Positions 1 through 13,745 of a DNA stretch of 64,000 nucleotides are shown here, piece after piece; positions within the stretch are counted from its first letter, which is position 1, and each line of letters begins with the position of its first letter. The stretch is from Amoebidium appalachense. Lineage: Eukaryota > Ichthyosporea. The notes beneath the pieces were generated by a model. That model had not been told where the DNA came from and made no database searches. It saw only the letters and a list, made by a program, of their open reading frames with translations. The position numbers were made by a program, and so were the translations under genes. The stretch is taken from contig CAVNZM010000006.1 of assembly GCA_963693365.1 (NCBI GenBank), forward strand, positions 2,976,001 to 3,040,000, written 5' to 3'.

Positions 1-11
1 AAAAATAGCCC

Positions 12-47
12 TTCCCCCCCCCCCCCTCCCCCCCCCCCCCCCCCCCC
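12..47. repeat. poly(C) tract at the window edge
   Basis: A nearly pure C run broken by one T. It lies upstream of the first recognisable exon of the acyltransferase gene. It matches the style of the many other C/G tracts in the window. No function is visible. Confidence 0.85.
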
Positions 48-685
48 AAACCACCAAAAAAGGTTTTAAAAAAGTAATTAAAAATAAAACAACGTTTCCA
101 CCACTAGCATAGCCGGCATTGGTTGCAAATGGAACACGTATGAACTGAATAAGTGCCGAAAGACACAAAGCTACCAAAAAAAAGAAATCTGGGTCGGTTG
201 TTCAATACCATTACCAACTCTTCTATTTAGTGTGGCCCCTTTAGTTAGTGAATATCCGGCAGGCCACAATCATCATTTGACCCTCTCTTTTTTACGAGCA
301 GAAACCAGCGGAAATCATCACCCCCAGTCCCCTAGAGTCTGGTACGTATGTAAGAGTGCAGCCTGCCACTCACACACCATTGGGTTAACGTTATTGGTAC
401 ATGTATGCTATTGTTCTTTTTTCTACTAAACCGCCGACTCATCGTTCTTCTTTTTGGTAGCTTTGTGTCTTTTTTTAGTAACAGACTAGAGGGGGAAGGG
501 AGTGACCCGTACCCGTGGACAGAAGGGTGAAGGAGGAGGAGGTGGTGGTGGTGGTGGGGGGGGGGGGGGGGGGGGGGGGGGCGGGGGTTGATGTTAAGGT
601 GACCCTGGGAGGTATGCAGGGAATTTGCGAGAGATAATACACAATCTACTAAGTTGTGGGCATTATGGTGGTGTGGTGTGTGCAG

Positions 686-727
686 GAGAGGAGGCGGTGC
701 TAGTGAGAGAGGAGGCGGTGCTAGTGT
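686..727 (+). repeat. 21-bp direct duplication inside an acyltransferase exon
   Basis: The unit GAGAGGAGGCGGTGCTAGTG plus one base occurs twice in a row just before the NHxxxxD box. It doubles the residues EEAVLV in the reading frame. A usual family member has this strand once. Confidence 0.75.
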
Positions 728-800
728 GCAACCACGTGTCATATCTGGACGTCATCGTGCTCATGGCCCTCTACCAGCCTAGCTTCATGGCTAGGGTAGC

Positions 801-853
<53 letters not shown>

Positions 854-2078
854 AAAAAAAAGGAAGGAAAGAAAGAAAGAAAGAAAACGCCCGCAACTCC
901 CTCTATCCACAAATATCTGCAGCACATAGGCAACCCACACACGCGCACAGACACGCACACACACACGAAAGTTTGCGTTCACAACTTGCGCACCGCACCC
1001 ATCCACCTGCAGTGGTGGATTGTGTTTCTGTTTTTTTTTTTTTTTTTTTGTTCCATGCTCGCTGCCCTCTCAGGCATATGTTACCCCCCCTCGCTGCCAA
1101 ACAAAAAAAAAAAAGCAAACAAACAAAAAAAACAAACACGCACATTCACACTATAGCTGTACCGTGACACTGGGACGACTAACTGCCCTTCAACCACAGT
1201 ACGGGGTGATTGAGGTGCCGTTTGTCGGGTGGATAGCCCAGGCCATTCAGTGTTTATTTCTCGATTCGGTCGGCACCCGGGGACCAGGTCTCACCACAAT
1301 GCTCTCTGAACGCATAACACGTTCAAAAGGTTGGCTCACCCCCCCCCCTTCCCCCGGTTCCCCCACATCATCAGGCTGGCCATCTGGTTGTCTGTCTTAA
1401 GTAATTAACAACAAGGCACTTGAACCGCGATCCAACTTTCACCTCACTGAATTGTTGAATCTGTCTTCACAATATCTTTCGGATAGCCAAAGACCTATTA
1501 TTTTGTAACACGATGGCCCTTTCAAGTCACACAGAGACATGTGCAGGCAGTAGAGATAACTCGCCAGAGCTGCAAGCATATCAAAACTGACTCTGGCATG
1601 GGCTCAGGTCTTCCACCTCTTGTCGTATTCCCCGAAGGAACAACTACAAACGGAAAATACATGGGTGAGTATGATCTCAAGAACATGTTTTTATTCATGT
1701 AGGCAAGCATAACTGCTTCTGTACACTTCCATGCGTACATAGGTACATACACGTTCCTACAAAAACACACACACACACACTTCACTTCTTGTATGCATAT
1801 GCCACCTTGGTTTAGGTTTGTTGTGGCCAATAGTTGTTACCGCACACACCCAGTGACCATCATACCACGTTTCTTTTCTGCACCACCTAAGCTTACTCAG
1901 CGTGCCCAGACACCCATACAGTGTGCATAGGCGCTAACATGTGTTGGCTGGTTGCAGTTTCATTTCGTGCAGGCGCATTCAGGGCCGGTTTTCCTGTCCG
2001 GCCAGTTGTCATACAGTACGTGAACTTCATTTGCATCCCCTCCCACCTCCCCCCCCCCCCCCCCCCCCTCCCCCCCCC

Positions 2079-2109
<31 letters not shown>

Positions 2110-2279
2110 AACCGTTTACACACCACCACTAACACCACCACCACCACTCTAAGTATTATATTAATGATTTCACTCAGATATGCATGCCTGGAAACTTCCA
2201 GGCTTTTTTTGTTCACAACCCCCCCTTCCCCCTCCCAACCACACAACACACAACACACGTGCGCGGCATGCGCGCGCGC

Positions 2280-2355
<76 letters not shown>

Positions 2356-3555
2356 CATACACACACACATACATGCTCACACACAAACCCTTCCACCACA
2401 CAGCGGCCTCTTTAATACCTCATTGCAATCACCAGCCCTTAGGACAATTCACTGCAGACTATATCCCCCTTCCCCCCTTTCCCCCCCCCTCTCTCCCCCT
2501 CCCCCCCACCTTCTTCCCTCTCTGCTCTCTCGTGCTTGTAGGTCAATCTAGTATATTCTACGTATGAAACAGGGCGAATCTTTTAGCAAGAACCTCCTCC
2601 TGTACCCCCCCCCCCCCCCTCTCCCCCTGCCCCCCTCCCCCTCTCTTCTACCTTTCTTCCCTTTTCATTTTTTTTTTTTTAAACCCTTGAAGGGCAAATA
2701 ATACTAACACAAACCTGTTGTTGCCAGCTATCCATACACCCACTTCAGCCCGGCATGGGAGGCAGTGCACACACCTTACCATATGTGGCGGCTACTGACC
2801 CAGTTCACGACATATGTGCACGTGACTGAACTACCCCTGTACGTCCCCAGTGAGGAAGAGAGGAGGGACCCCTATCTGTATGCACGAAATGTGCAAAAGG
2901 TATGTCGTCATTGTGGTGCGCTGTTGCATGGTTAGCTCATTCTTCAACTTCCTCTTCTTTGTAGGTAACTTTGAAAGGATGTGGTAGGTTCTCAGAGAGA
3001 TGTGTGGGTACGTGCACTAATCAGTGTTGAATCAGTTTTGGTGCTGTCTATGTACGGAATGGAAGAAGGCAGGGAGGGGACAGAAGGGGTGGGGTGGGGG
3101 TGGGGGTGGGGGGAGGGGGGGGGGGAGGGGGGGGAGGGAAGTGGGGGGCTGGGGCAGAAGGGGGTGGGGTAGGGTGGTACCAGCGGTGGTGGTGGTGTAT
3201 TTGTGAGGGGAAGGGGGGGGGGGAGGGGGGGGGGGGGGGGGGAGGGGAGGGGGGAAGGGGTGTTGAAGGGGCAAGGGTCATATAGGGATTTTGAACAAGT
3301 AACAGGTTGGTAAGAGCTGGTGATGAACATCGCAGTTTAGCATCTGCAGCTACCAAGACTTGTGTTGTGTGCATGGTACAGGTGATGGCGGCTGCACTAG
3401 GGCAGCCAGTGGCCGACCACCTGTCCCGGCCACATAAGCTGCTCTACCACCAGCTTCTGCGAGGCCAAGTGGGCCCAGAGCAGGCGGAGGAGGAGGCTAG
3501 GCACCTAAGTAGTGACGACTATGCACGTAGGAAAAGGGGGTGTCATCGTGAGTAG
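686..3555 (+). CDS. Lysophospholipid acyltransferase (LPCAT/LPEAT-like), 3' exons
   Basis: An acyl-CoA:lysophospholipid acyltransferase of the PlsC/LPLAT superfamily, which re-acylates lysophospholipids at ER-type membranes. Exons read as 686-795, 1200-1329, 1551-1664, 1958-2015, 2728-2899 and 3382-3555, and their phases join without a break. The first holds the NHxxxxD catalytic box (NHVSYLD). The second holds the VPFVGWIAQAIQCLF stretch. The third holds the substrate-binding box FPEGTTTN. The fourth holds FRAGAFRAGFPVRPVV, as in LPCAT1/2 and plant LPEAT. The fifth (SPAWEAV...LTQF...YVPSEEE) also matches that group. The N-terminal membrane exons lie outside the window or were not recognised. 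The end is uncertain: a TAG stop at 3553-3555 is used here, but a good GTGAGT donor at 3548 could lead to further exons. The substrate head group cannot be told from sequence. Confidence 0.85.
803..861. repeat. C(41)A(18) homopolymer junction
   Basis: About 41 C followed directly by about 18 A, starting seven bases after the splice donor of the first acyltransferase exon. It is one of several poly(C)-poly(A), or inverted poly(T)-poly(G), junctions in the window. Confidence 0.9.
2281..2352. repeat. (CA)n microsatellite
   Basis: About 36 CA units in the intron between acyltransferase exons 1958-2015 and 2728-2899. Open frames here (HTHTHT, VCVCVC) are artefacts of the repeat. Confidence 0.95.
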
Positions 3556-6500
3556 GGTTTTTGGTACTAAGGGCTGTTTGAGGTTGGGTTGGTGGCCAAA
3601 TGGCCACGCTTGCATGAAGGAGCAGCTGAGAGATCGTGTGCAGAGATATCTAGAGTTCGTGGTGTGTGCATGTACAGGACTGAGCCAGTATGTGAAAAGG
3701 ATTCCTTTTTTGGGCCAAACGGCTATGCGTACAAAGTAAGACACGGATATCACCCCTTGTATATGCGCACGCAGAGAAGTCAGTAAATATGTGACGTCAC
3801 ATTGACATCTCGCTGATGGACATTGCTGTGAGTGTGGATCCAGATTTTAGTGCCGGATGATGCACACACGAATCAGAAAGCTGTTCAGAAAGCTGTTTTG
3901 CGAATTCGAGATGACTTTCAGTTTGGGATGTTATTAGTAGCCTACTTATGGATGCATACAGGCATCTTTTTTGGTGTGCACCGTGTGCTACATGACTAGT
4001 AGTCTTGTGCTTGCAAGCACGTGTGTGGGACCCGATGGGCGGATGGTTCAGTTGGTGGGTAAGGACCTGACGGGTACACACACACGGCGGACTGAAAGGA
4101 ATTGTCTTCCAGATTTTATACAGTTCACAGTAAGGGATCCATGGTGCTTTTGCCCAGTAATGCTTTGAAAAACTTGTCATGAAAGTGGTTCTCAACGGAG
4201 TTTGTTCAGCAGTTACATAAGCACAAAATAATGAACCACAGCTGCCTAACGAATGTCACGGTGCATCTATGATATCACAGGTCTTGGGGATCGACGTCAT
4301 CGAGTCACTTGGGACAATACGGTGCAGCAATGTTTAGACAACCGGCGAGCCCGTGGCACCTTGCATCAGGTGCAAGCCCTTCAATGTGCAACCATGGTTA
4401 TTAGGGATGATAAGGGATGACACGTACATGCAGGAAATTTCTGACTTTAGTACTTTTGCATGCTCAAGGGGCCTTCTTACGTCAACTCAACTTTGTAGTA
4501 GCTGAAGGTAAATCGATATCCCAATCCACTTTACGAGTGAGATGATGCCATGCATTAAAGATCCATGTCTACTGTAGCTACACGGGGGACTTTTCGGAAG
4601 CTGAGGAAACAGCCTGCAAACAGTCTTTGTCAAGCGGTCCCATGCTTAGGTAATGAATTGCAGGCTAAGAAAAAGTAAGGCGTTACACATTCACCGTAAC
4701 CGTAACCGTTTACTGTACATGTGCAATAAGCTCAGTGGTCCTCACTGAAGCTCCTTAGGGAAATGGGCACCTTCACAAATCGTGATGTGAACGTAGGTGC
4801 TCTTGATGATTTTGATACACTCTGAGGCCCCAAATACCTAACTCATACATGCACTCGCACGCCTCCTTTCATTTTACTACCTTGAAAGCACCACCTGTGA
4901 TTTCTTTTGCCAAGGGCGCCAGTCCAAAGCCACACGCAACGTGACCTGACTGCGTACACATACAGCTCAGCCGCCGCGCGTGGACTTGGAAGGGTTGTAG
5001 TATAAACGAGCATGAGTAGGATCCCCCGAATTTACTCTTCCAGATCATGTCGTCTTATCAAATTCGAGTACTGTAGAGGGGTACGTAGCATGTCGGCAGC
5101 AATAAATAAGCCTCTTTGCAACTAAAATGTTTTTTTAGTTGGAAAAATTGGTGTTTTAGTATATATGAGGATGATATGCAGCCTAAGTCTATTACTTAAT
5201 TCAAAGGCCTGTGTTGGCCCCCTAAACTGAAAACCGGAAAATTTACGGAAATGCCTGCTAATGCTTAGTTACACAAATAAGCCCCACACTTCGGAGTTAT
5301 GGAAGACTCGTGAATATCCAGGGCTAGCCAATCAGAGGAATGGGCGCTGCAAACACCTGAAAAATGCTGGAATACTCCAAAAATACCGGAAAACACACGT
5401 AACTAAATGCAACTATGTGTTATGTGATATTGTTTAAATAGCATTTTCGACTCACAAAAGTTCTTCTTTTGTAATCAATAATAACAAATAAGGTATTTTT
5501 CACGTTCAATAACCAAGTAAGCGTAAGAAAATTATACAAACGACCTGTAACTTTGTTTCGGGCTTTGTAGCCCCTCACTATCGCCGTTTCTTTGGCGAAT
5601 ACATTGGGCCAAATGACCTCAAGGTATAAAATAATCTTTACACTCCTTGCATCATGGATCGCGCTGCAATTGGGCCAATGGTTTCGGGCAACACTAAAAT
5701 ATCTCATCTGCCTTTTTATTGGTCCGTGAAATATTTTTTCGTTCCTTAATCAACAACAGGCAGACAGGAAAAATCATGTACAAGAAAACTGTATCAAGAT
5801 AAATTAATTGTTAAATGAATTATAACTATATTATACCAGCTTCATGTACACATGCAAATACAGTATATAAAGCTGTTTTGAGCGGGACACAACTTTCCAT
5901 CACAAGCCAATCCGCCGAGGGCCAACCAGAATAACATTATAAAGTATTAGGTCATGCCTTCAAAATGTCGTCCGCTTGCTCAAAGTCATTCGTGGCAGGC
6001 TCAGATGCGATCAGAAACGTCTTGGTGCGACTGTGTTACATGTCTGTGTGATTTCCCCGACTCTTTCTTTCGTGTACAACTTGCACATGTGTTTGAAACT
6101 CTGTCGGGCGGTGTCGATTTCTACGTGCGCAATTTGAAGCCTACATTAGCAGCCTACTGTTTGACGTAGCTTATAATGTGACTGGTGCAGTCTCATGCTT
6201 GGTCCGCGGAAAGTTTGCTTTGTCGTAGTGCAAACCTCGTATTTAGAAGTCGATTGAATTTTCTTGGAGTCGTCATAATCCCACATGTGGGGTGGTAGGC
6301 GCCTTTTCTGACCACAACCAGGAGTACTGGGTGAAGCTTACTTGCCGTGTAAGTCACTGAAAGGTATTCTCTGCATTTTGACATGTATTTATTGTAGAAT
6401 ACACTTCTGTGGGTGCACGTGTATATGTGGTTTTCATGTACGATGATATGATTGATGCATGCATGCACACACTTTTCCGAAATTTAAATTCACATTGACG

Positions 6501-8492
6501 TTGGTGCAAAACACACGTTGTGTGTACTGCACCGCCCCATTTTTTTTAAGGTCACAATTGCTTTGAATAGGATGAACTTTTTTCAGCTTTTCAGTGTTCC
6601 GTTGAGTTTGTCTCACCTGATACTCGTCTGTTTAAATTTTTCACATAGCCTCTGAGAGTTTGCCTACCGGGACTCTCCCAAATCAGTTCCTGACAACCAT
6701 TTTGTGTTGTCCGAGAAGCGCAGTTTCCTTCTCTGTCCTGACGTACCGCCCTCGGTTTGCTGTTCTAACAAATTTGATGCCCGTTTTTGTTGCTTCTTTC
6801 TTGTTGAGTGAGGATTTATTAACCATTACGTGCCGCTGACTTTTTATCAGCACTGACTGGTGTGTTGACGACATGGCCACCGGGTGCAACCTGGAATATC
6901 CTGCAATGCATGCACGAATACCGTCTTGCGGACACAACACACAACTGTGATGTAGCAGATTCCATATATATTGTACCTTTGTGAGTGTATTGGTTCCTTT
7001 TGTGTATTGCTAGCTACCATTGTACCTAAGTTGCGAACGGATTTGTGCTTTCGTTTCCGTTCCAAATTCGTTTTTTCAAGGCTTGAGGTGATGATATTGT
7101 TCCCGTCCTTTCTCGTAATTTGATACAGTGCACACTCATATCGGGCTCTCCCGTGGCCGACCATGTTTTTTACTTGCGGTACCAGTAGTGGGCCTCGACA
7201 GACACCAGCTGCGCTGGGTGAGAAAAGCTTGCTAGGGCTGTAAGGTAGTTGCCGGATACCTGTGCTTCCAACAGCGCCGTTGTAAGAATGACGGGGCTTG
7301 GGACGGATGGCATTCGCGCGCTGCTGAGCGATGACGAGCCACTACGCCGGTTACGTCATCGCCAATCTCAATTGATGGTGTTAATGTTTATAGTTTGCAT
7401 ATATGCATTTGATTGGCCTTTTATTTTTAAAGGCGGCTTGATTGGATGAACTTGGTTTTAAAGGCGTTTTTTGGTTTTATTCAGATAGTTTTCCGTTTAC
7501 TTTTGCGTCCGTTACCAACGGACTGCGACAGCTTTATCTCAGACTGCGACAACCTGCGACACAAGTGAGATTCAAGAAAAGACAGTTTTGCTTTCTGCGG
7601 GATGGCTGAGTATGTATGTTTTGACAACATATTCCTAGTAGGACTTGCTCTAGGAAGGAATCGTCAGGACTAGAACAGAATAGCTTTGTATACCAGCTAG
7701 TAGTTCTTCTTAAGATTCCGCTGCTATATATCTAGTGATCGTAGTTTTTAAGTACTCCGAAGTGGGGTTAATAGGGTTGGTTCACGACTGAAAAGTCTTC
7801 GGTTGTCTTGGCTATGACAGGCGGGCGGGTGTGGTCAACTGTCCGCTAGGAACGGCGGCGCTGCTAGAATGGCTGATTGTAAGTATATGGTCCACTTTGC
7901 CACTAGTTCATCCGCTTGTTTTCTGTGTTCTTTACATCTTTATTCCGTTTTGGGGTTGTGAGCCACTCACGAAGAAGTGTTATTCAGCCTTTTGTTTTAA
8001 CATGCAAGTGTGTTGCTCGTGCTCTAGGGAGTTCCTATACGGAGATTTTTCTCTTTGACAAGAGGGTGGAGTAGTGATTACACCAAGTGGAGGGTGATGA
8101 CCATGCAAATAACAAATAAACTCCAGACCCTTAAGAAAGCTTCCCTACTCATGAAACTGGGAGGGCATGGTTTCTCGCCGGTGTGCTTGGAGCAGGCATG
8201 CAACGAGCAGCCCATATGGAATAGTAGCAAATGCTACATCCTCGCCCATAGAGACAAGCACACTGCTGTTGTGCTTGCAATTTTTCCATTAGTCCATCGG
8301 CCAACATTTCAATGCTATGCTACATGGACTCGTGCCAACACTCTGGCCTGCCAGATCCAGCCCGGAACGATGGTGTCAAACTGAAAACCGAAAATGCCTG
8401 ATGAACGTTGGGGTCACTCAGATTCGCACTGGTGATAATAAATATAACTGCACTTAGTCTATCACACACAGCCCGGGTGGGATGTTGGTGAA
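3556..8492. other. Region without a recognisable gene
   Basis: About 4.9 kb of mostly unique sequence, poorer in simple repeats and more AT-rich than the rest. ORFs are short (none over about 135 codons) and none resembles a family I know. It may hold the end of the acyltransferase gene, its 3' UTR, and the promoter and 5' UTR of the CBP gene. A TATATAAAG string occurs near 5867 but I cannot tie it to a transcript. Confidence 0.6.
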
Positions 8493-11400
8493 ATGGGTCG
8501 TTTTGTTGGTTCTTTGTGGCCTTGCACTAATGGCAGCAATCACACAGCTGGCAATCCCTTGGAGCCGCCTAACAAGAAGGCAAAGTTAGAGCTAGCCGAA
8601 GAGGAGGACCTCAATTTCGGCGAAGGTTGTTGTCCCCTCCTCCCCGCGGGTTGACCCTCCCAAGTTCAGTTGATGCTGCTGTCTGAGTTGGAGAGTCGTA
8701 TATACGCGGGCTAAGGGGTCGAAACTCAGACGCAATTGATGACTTGGGCCCTCCCTGAGGATGGGCTCTGCTTAAGACGCATACTGCGCGCATGGCTATG
8801 TTGCATACTTGAATGTTTGCCTTTGCATGTGTCCTTCATGTATGCGTACTTCGTACCGTGTTCCGCATTCAACCCCCCCCCCCCCCCCCCCCCCCCCCCG
8901 TTTTTTCTTGAGCTGTTGGACCATGCTGGCTGGGGTGAGGGGATTTCTAGGGAAATCTTTTATTGCACCATTTTGGGTTAACGTGTTCGTGCATGCTGTG
9001 AGTCAGTTGTGTATCCCACGGGATCATAGAAAAGGTGGAAAGAGGGGGGAGGAGCTTAAGTGGTGAAAAGCCACGTCTATGAACGTTTAGCTGTTCACTA
9101 TGAAACCATCCGCTTAAACGACCCTCCTGCTCTCGGTCCCTATATCTGAACTCATGGCCTGGTATGGGAATATAGGCTGTGTAGATCCGCTTCTTTCCCC
9201 CCCTCCCTATGGTTAAATAAGGTGTTTTATTTTGCTCTCGAGCTGTGGGGTTGGGGTGGGGATTATGATCCCTATCTTGACCTGTGGGGAGGGAGCGTGG
9301 GCTAGCTCAAGCGTGAGAGCTGAATTGATAGCAGCTTAAAGAGGATATGTAAACTTGCAACAGACATTCGGAGGAAAGGGGGGGGGGGGGGGGGGGGGTA
9401 GCGAGGTGGGAAATGTGACGACTGCACAGCACAATGAGTGGTTCTGGACTCGTTTTTGCAGTCATAGTTTAATTTACACATCTTCAAAAAACCGACTGTC
9501 AACTCGAACCTTGCAGATGACGAGAGCCTTACGCAAGCGCTGGCTGACACACTTCCGGACTTCGACTTTGACGAGGACGGAGGGGCGGAGGGAGGCAGCA
9601 ACCCTGGGGATGGTGCGGGTGATGGGTCAGCTGGTGACGCACAAGCAACTGCACAGGGGGGGCAGAACATAACCGACCAAGGGGCACTGCAGGAGAATGG
9701 GCCGGTGGAGAGTGTGGTGCTGGAGTCGGGGGGAGGGTCACCTCAGATGCCTGCACCCTCCCCTGGGCAAGTGACGGTCACAACCCCCCAGCCGGACTTT
9801 GGGTTTGCAATAGAGCCGGCTGCAACGATGCTGGCGACCAGCCCAAATGCTAGAGATGGGTCCAAGCTGTCGGCAGCAGCCAAGAGCGGCAAGGTCACAC
9901 CAACCAATAAGATGTCGCCATCCCCGCAGCTCTCACAGGCCGCTAACCACAGCCAGCCAAATAGCACACCGGCCACCCCAACAGCCCAGGCTGCGGCAGG
10001 GATGAAGGGGATGCCCGGTAAGGCCGGCAAGAAACCGTCGGTTGTAGCCACAAAACCCTCTCCCGGTATGGCCGGCAAAAAGCCAAGCCCCCAACCGACC
10101 AAGCCGCCCACGCCGCAGATGGGAAATGACACACAGGGAGACCTTCAGGGCGCGGTGTTGAAGGATGGGTCTGGTGGGGGTATGGATGAGGCGTCAGCAA
10201 AACAGCGGGAGGCTGTGCAGCAGCAGTTGCGAATGATCCTGCATGCGAGCCAGTGCAAGCGCCTGGACTGCACCAAGATGTGCATCATGATGCGTGCAGT
10301 GCTCAAGCACATGGCATCGTGCACGGCCCCGGCATGCCCGGAGCCCCACTGCACGGCGTGCAAGCAGATCATATCGCACTACCGCAAGTGCGACAAGCCC
10401 CAGTGTGTTATCTGCGCACCCATTAGGGTACGTGCTGGGCTGGGTGCCTGGAGGGTAGTGTTTGGATGAAGGAGTACACATACATATCCGGGTTGTGATG
10501 ATGGTGTGGGGCAGTTGTCGGGGCTGACTGGCTGTGGGGATTTTGGATAAGTATGCATACATGGCCGGGGTATGGTAATGGTGTGAGTGCTGACTGGGTG
10601 TGTTGGGTTGCAGGAGGAGCACGTGCAGGAGAAGCAGGCTGGCGATGGCCATCTGGCTGTGCCGGGCACTCCAGGTCGGTGCAGGCACACATGCATGTAT
10701 CGCGGCTGTGTTGCGTGCTGTGTGCATTTGCTGCATGTTCGGACACTGGTAGGGAGAGTGTGCATGCACTATAATCGTGTGTATGTCTGTGTCGTGTGTG
10801 GTGTGCACTGTGTGGATTGCGGTCTTTTGCACGTTGTTTGACCCCTGTGGGTGGCGCTATTGGAACTGTATGTGCTGGTGGGGTTGGTGCGCGGGCGCAG
10901 TAGGTGTGGTGTGGCTTGCTGGTGAAAGTGTTGGGTGCTGGCACCAGCGCATCCGTGTCTGATGGTGACGTGTATTCTGTGTGTGCTCCCGGTGTGCATG
11001 CTTGTGTGGGTGTGTGCATGAGCATTGAGCAACATGGTGTTGCTTGTGCGAGGAGATTCACTCATTCTTGTGTAGGACCAGCATCTCTTTTGAAAAATTC
11101 CCTTGGGTTGCCATAGTCATTGACTATTTTTTCTCACAGGCACACCGGCAGCCAATACTGCCGCCCTCCCGTTCGAGCATCGGTTAAAAGGTGTGTTTCT
11201 ATTCTAGGTTAGCGTGTTGGGCATCATGATGTTCCGAGCACGATTATTCAGGGCAGGCTAGTTTGGGAAATGGGGCCGTTGTTGGTGGGATAATACAACA
11301 GGGTGGTGGGGTTCATGAGTGGAGATGTATGGGCGATTGAGGATCACACGAGCCTGCACGTATTCACTGTTTTGTGAATTTGTGTGCACACATGGGTATG

Positions 11401-12297
11401 CCACGTGTGTGTTGGTGTGCGCGTACATGCGGGCGTGTGTGCGCGTGCGTGTGTCGAATGTGTGTGTGCGTGTGTGCGCGCGCATGTGTGTGGGTGTGGG
11501 TGTGGGTGTGGGTGTGTGGGTGAGCACGCGCATATGCCTGTGCATAGAGGTACGAGAACAACGGTACTCCTTTGTATTCATGCATGGCTTAGGTGTGAGC
11601 ATGTGACTAACCGTCTCTTCCCCCGTTCAGCGCTTTTGAGTGCCGTGGTGCCAGACCTGGGTAATAATCAGGTAAGCACCGATTGATGTCGTGCATGGAC
11701 ATTGTGCTGTGTCATTGTATCCTACGTGTCTGTGTAGTAACAAACAGTTGCAGCTGTGCTTTTACCTTACCCTTCTTGAAAGATGTCGTGTGTCTTTCTT
11801 TGCCTTTTTGCCCCTCTTCCTTTCTTCGTCACCCTCCTCCATCATCTTCTTCTTTTAAAAAAGAAGAACATGAAGGATGCGTTAGCAATTGTCATACACT
11901 GACTGTGTGTGGTTGCAGAGTGAACAGCCCAAGGTGCACCCACCAGGGTCATGGCGGGACCAAGTCCAACAACAGCACAGGGACAAGCTGCTAAGACGGC
12001 TGTATGCATACCCCCCTCCACTGCATGCACTATGCATGCAGGCAAGCATACACACGCGCATGCGCGCGCACACACATACACACACACGTACATGCACACG
12101 CAGACACACACACACACACACACGGGGCACATTGCTTTTCTTGCACATGTTAAGTATGATTGCAAAAGCACGATGTGTGAGGTTGTAGGTGTTTTTAAAA
12201 ACCTGCTTGAGCACGACAATACCTGTTATGCTTTTGTGTTGACACCAGCATCCTCTGTTTGATTTTCCATTTCGAGTCTCTGGAGATATCCACTTCT

Positions 12298-12338
<41 letters not shown>

Positions 12339-12865
12339 TTTCTGTCCAATCAATGCAAAGATACGAGCCCTTCCAATATCACAGACACCCGTGTGTATGC
12401 CAACGTGTCTCTTTACTGTTCCCCAAGCACAAGTAATTTACTCTAACCATGGTACAAATTTTGCCCCCCACTCCCTTCACCCCTGCCAATATCACTGCAA
12501 AGATATAAGCCGTTGTTTGTATTACCGCTGACAACACCACCGTGTATGTGAATATGCCTCTCCATCATTTCCCTCCATCACGAGTATCCTATCCGAAACA
12601 CTTTTTTCATCACTCATATATTGCACCACATTAACACCTTGGGGGTGCAGTATGGACCAGCTCAAGGAATATTTCCACGGCACCGAGGGCGCTGACGAGT
12701 CCAAACTTGCCGAGGCAGCCCGTGTAATTGAGGCCCATGTCTATGATGAGGCTGAAAACCAGGTGTGTGAGGAGGGAGGGAGGAGAGGGGGGCGGGGATG
12801 GGGGGGTAGAATGTGTTGCCGATTACGAAGTACACATACGTGACGGACAACACCATGCAGAATGT

Positions 12866-12897
<32 letters not shown>

Positions 12898-13341
12898 TTG
12901 GCAGGGTGGGCTGCAAGCAAGGGGCAAGTGCTTATGATCAGTTATCATGTTGAGAGGACAAGATTGCATATACACTGCTGTGCCGATTGCATGAACAAGT
13001 GGTATTGGCCGTGTTGTTGCCTCTTTGTCAGTGTTTTGACTGTGTGCTGTGTGCGCCGATTGTATGAACATGTAGTATTGGGTGTGTTGTTGCATGTCAG
13101 TGGTGACTGTGTGCTGTGTGCAGGACAAGTACTACCACCTGCTTGCCGAGAAGATCTACAAGCTCAAGAAGACACAGGAGGTCACAAATCCTGGTGATCA
13201 TCCGGCTGTATCCCCTGCCCCAGGTACAGCCTGCACACGTGTGTGTGTGTGTGTGTGCGTGCGTGTGCGTGTACGTGTGTGTGTGCGCGCGCACGCGCAC
13301 TTGCGAGTGTGTGTGCGGGGCTTGGGTTCGGTTTTTGTTTT

Positions 13342-13376
<35 letters not shown>

Positions 13377-13707
13377 TGCGCGCGTTGTGTGCCTGTGTGT
13401 CTGTGGGTGCGGGTTGAAGGTGACGCTTTCATTGGGATTTCGATGGCTGGGACCAATGGGTGTCTGGTGTGCAGTGTCGGTGGGGGTTTGTCTGCATTGG
13501 AGCCTGTAGCAGCCTCTGGAGACTGTCTCTGAAGGTTTGGGTGTGGTGTGTGGTCCTTTCAGGCGGGTGGATGCAGTTGGTGTTTGTTTTTCTTTCTTTC
13601 TTTCTTTCTTTTTTCTTTTGGGGGGGGGGGGGGGGGGGGGGTTGTTAATTTTTTTTTTTCTGTGTGTGTGTGTGCACGTGTGCGCGCGCGTGTGTGTGTA
13701 TGCATTT

Positions 13708-13745
<38 letters not shown>

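Noticed and set aside
3797-4195. 132-codon minus ORF after the acyltransferase
   Set aside because: No resemblance to any family and unremarkable composition.
7249-8384. Small ORFs (60-109 codons) upstream of the CBP start
   Set aside because: No domain, no consistent splice signals and no link to neighbouring exons; could not be supported as genes.
10423-11061. Minus-strand ORFs of about 212 codons in the CBP introns after the TAZ1 exon
   Set aside because: His/Thr/Pro-rich low complexity from GT-rich intron DNA; no family resemblance.
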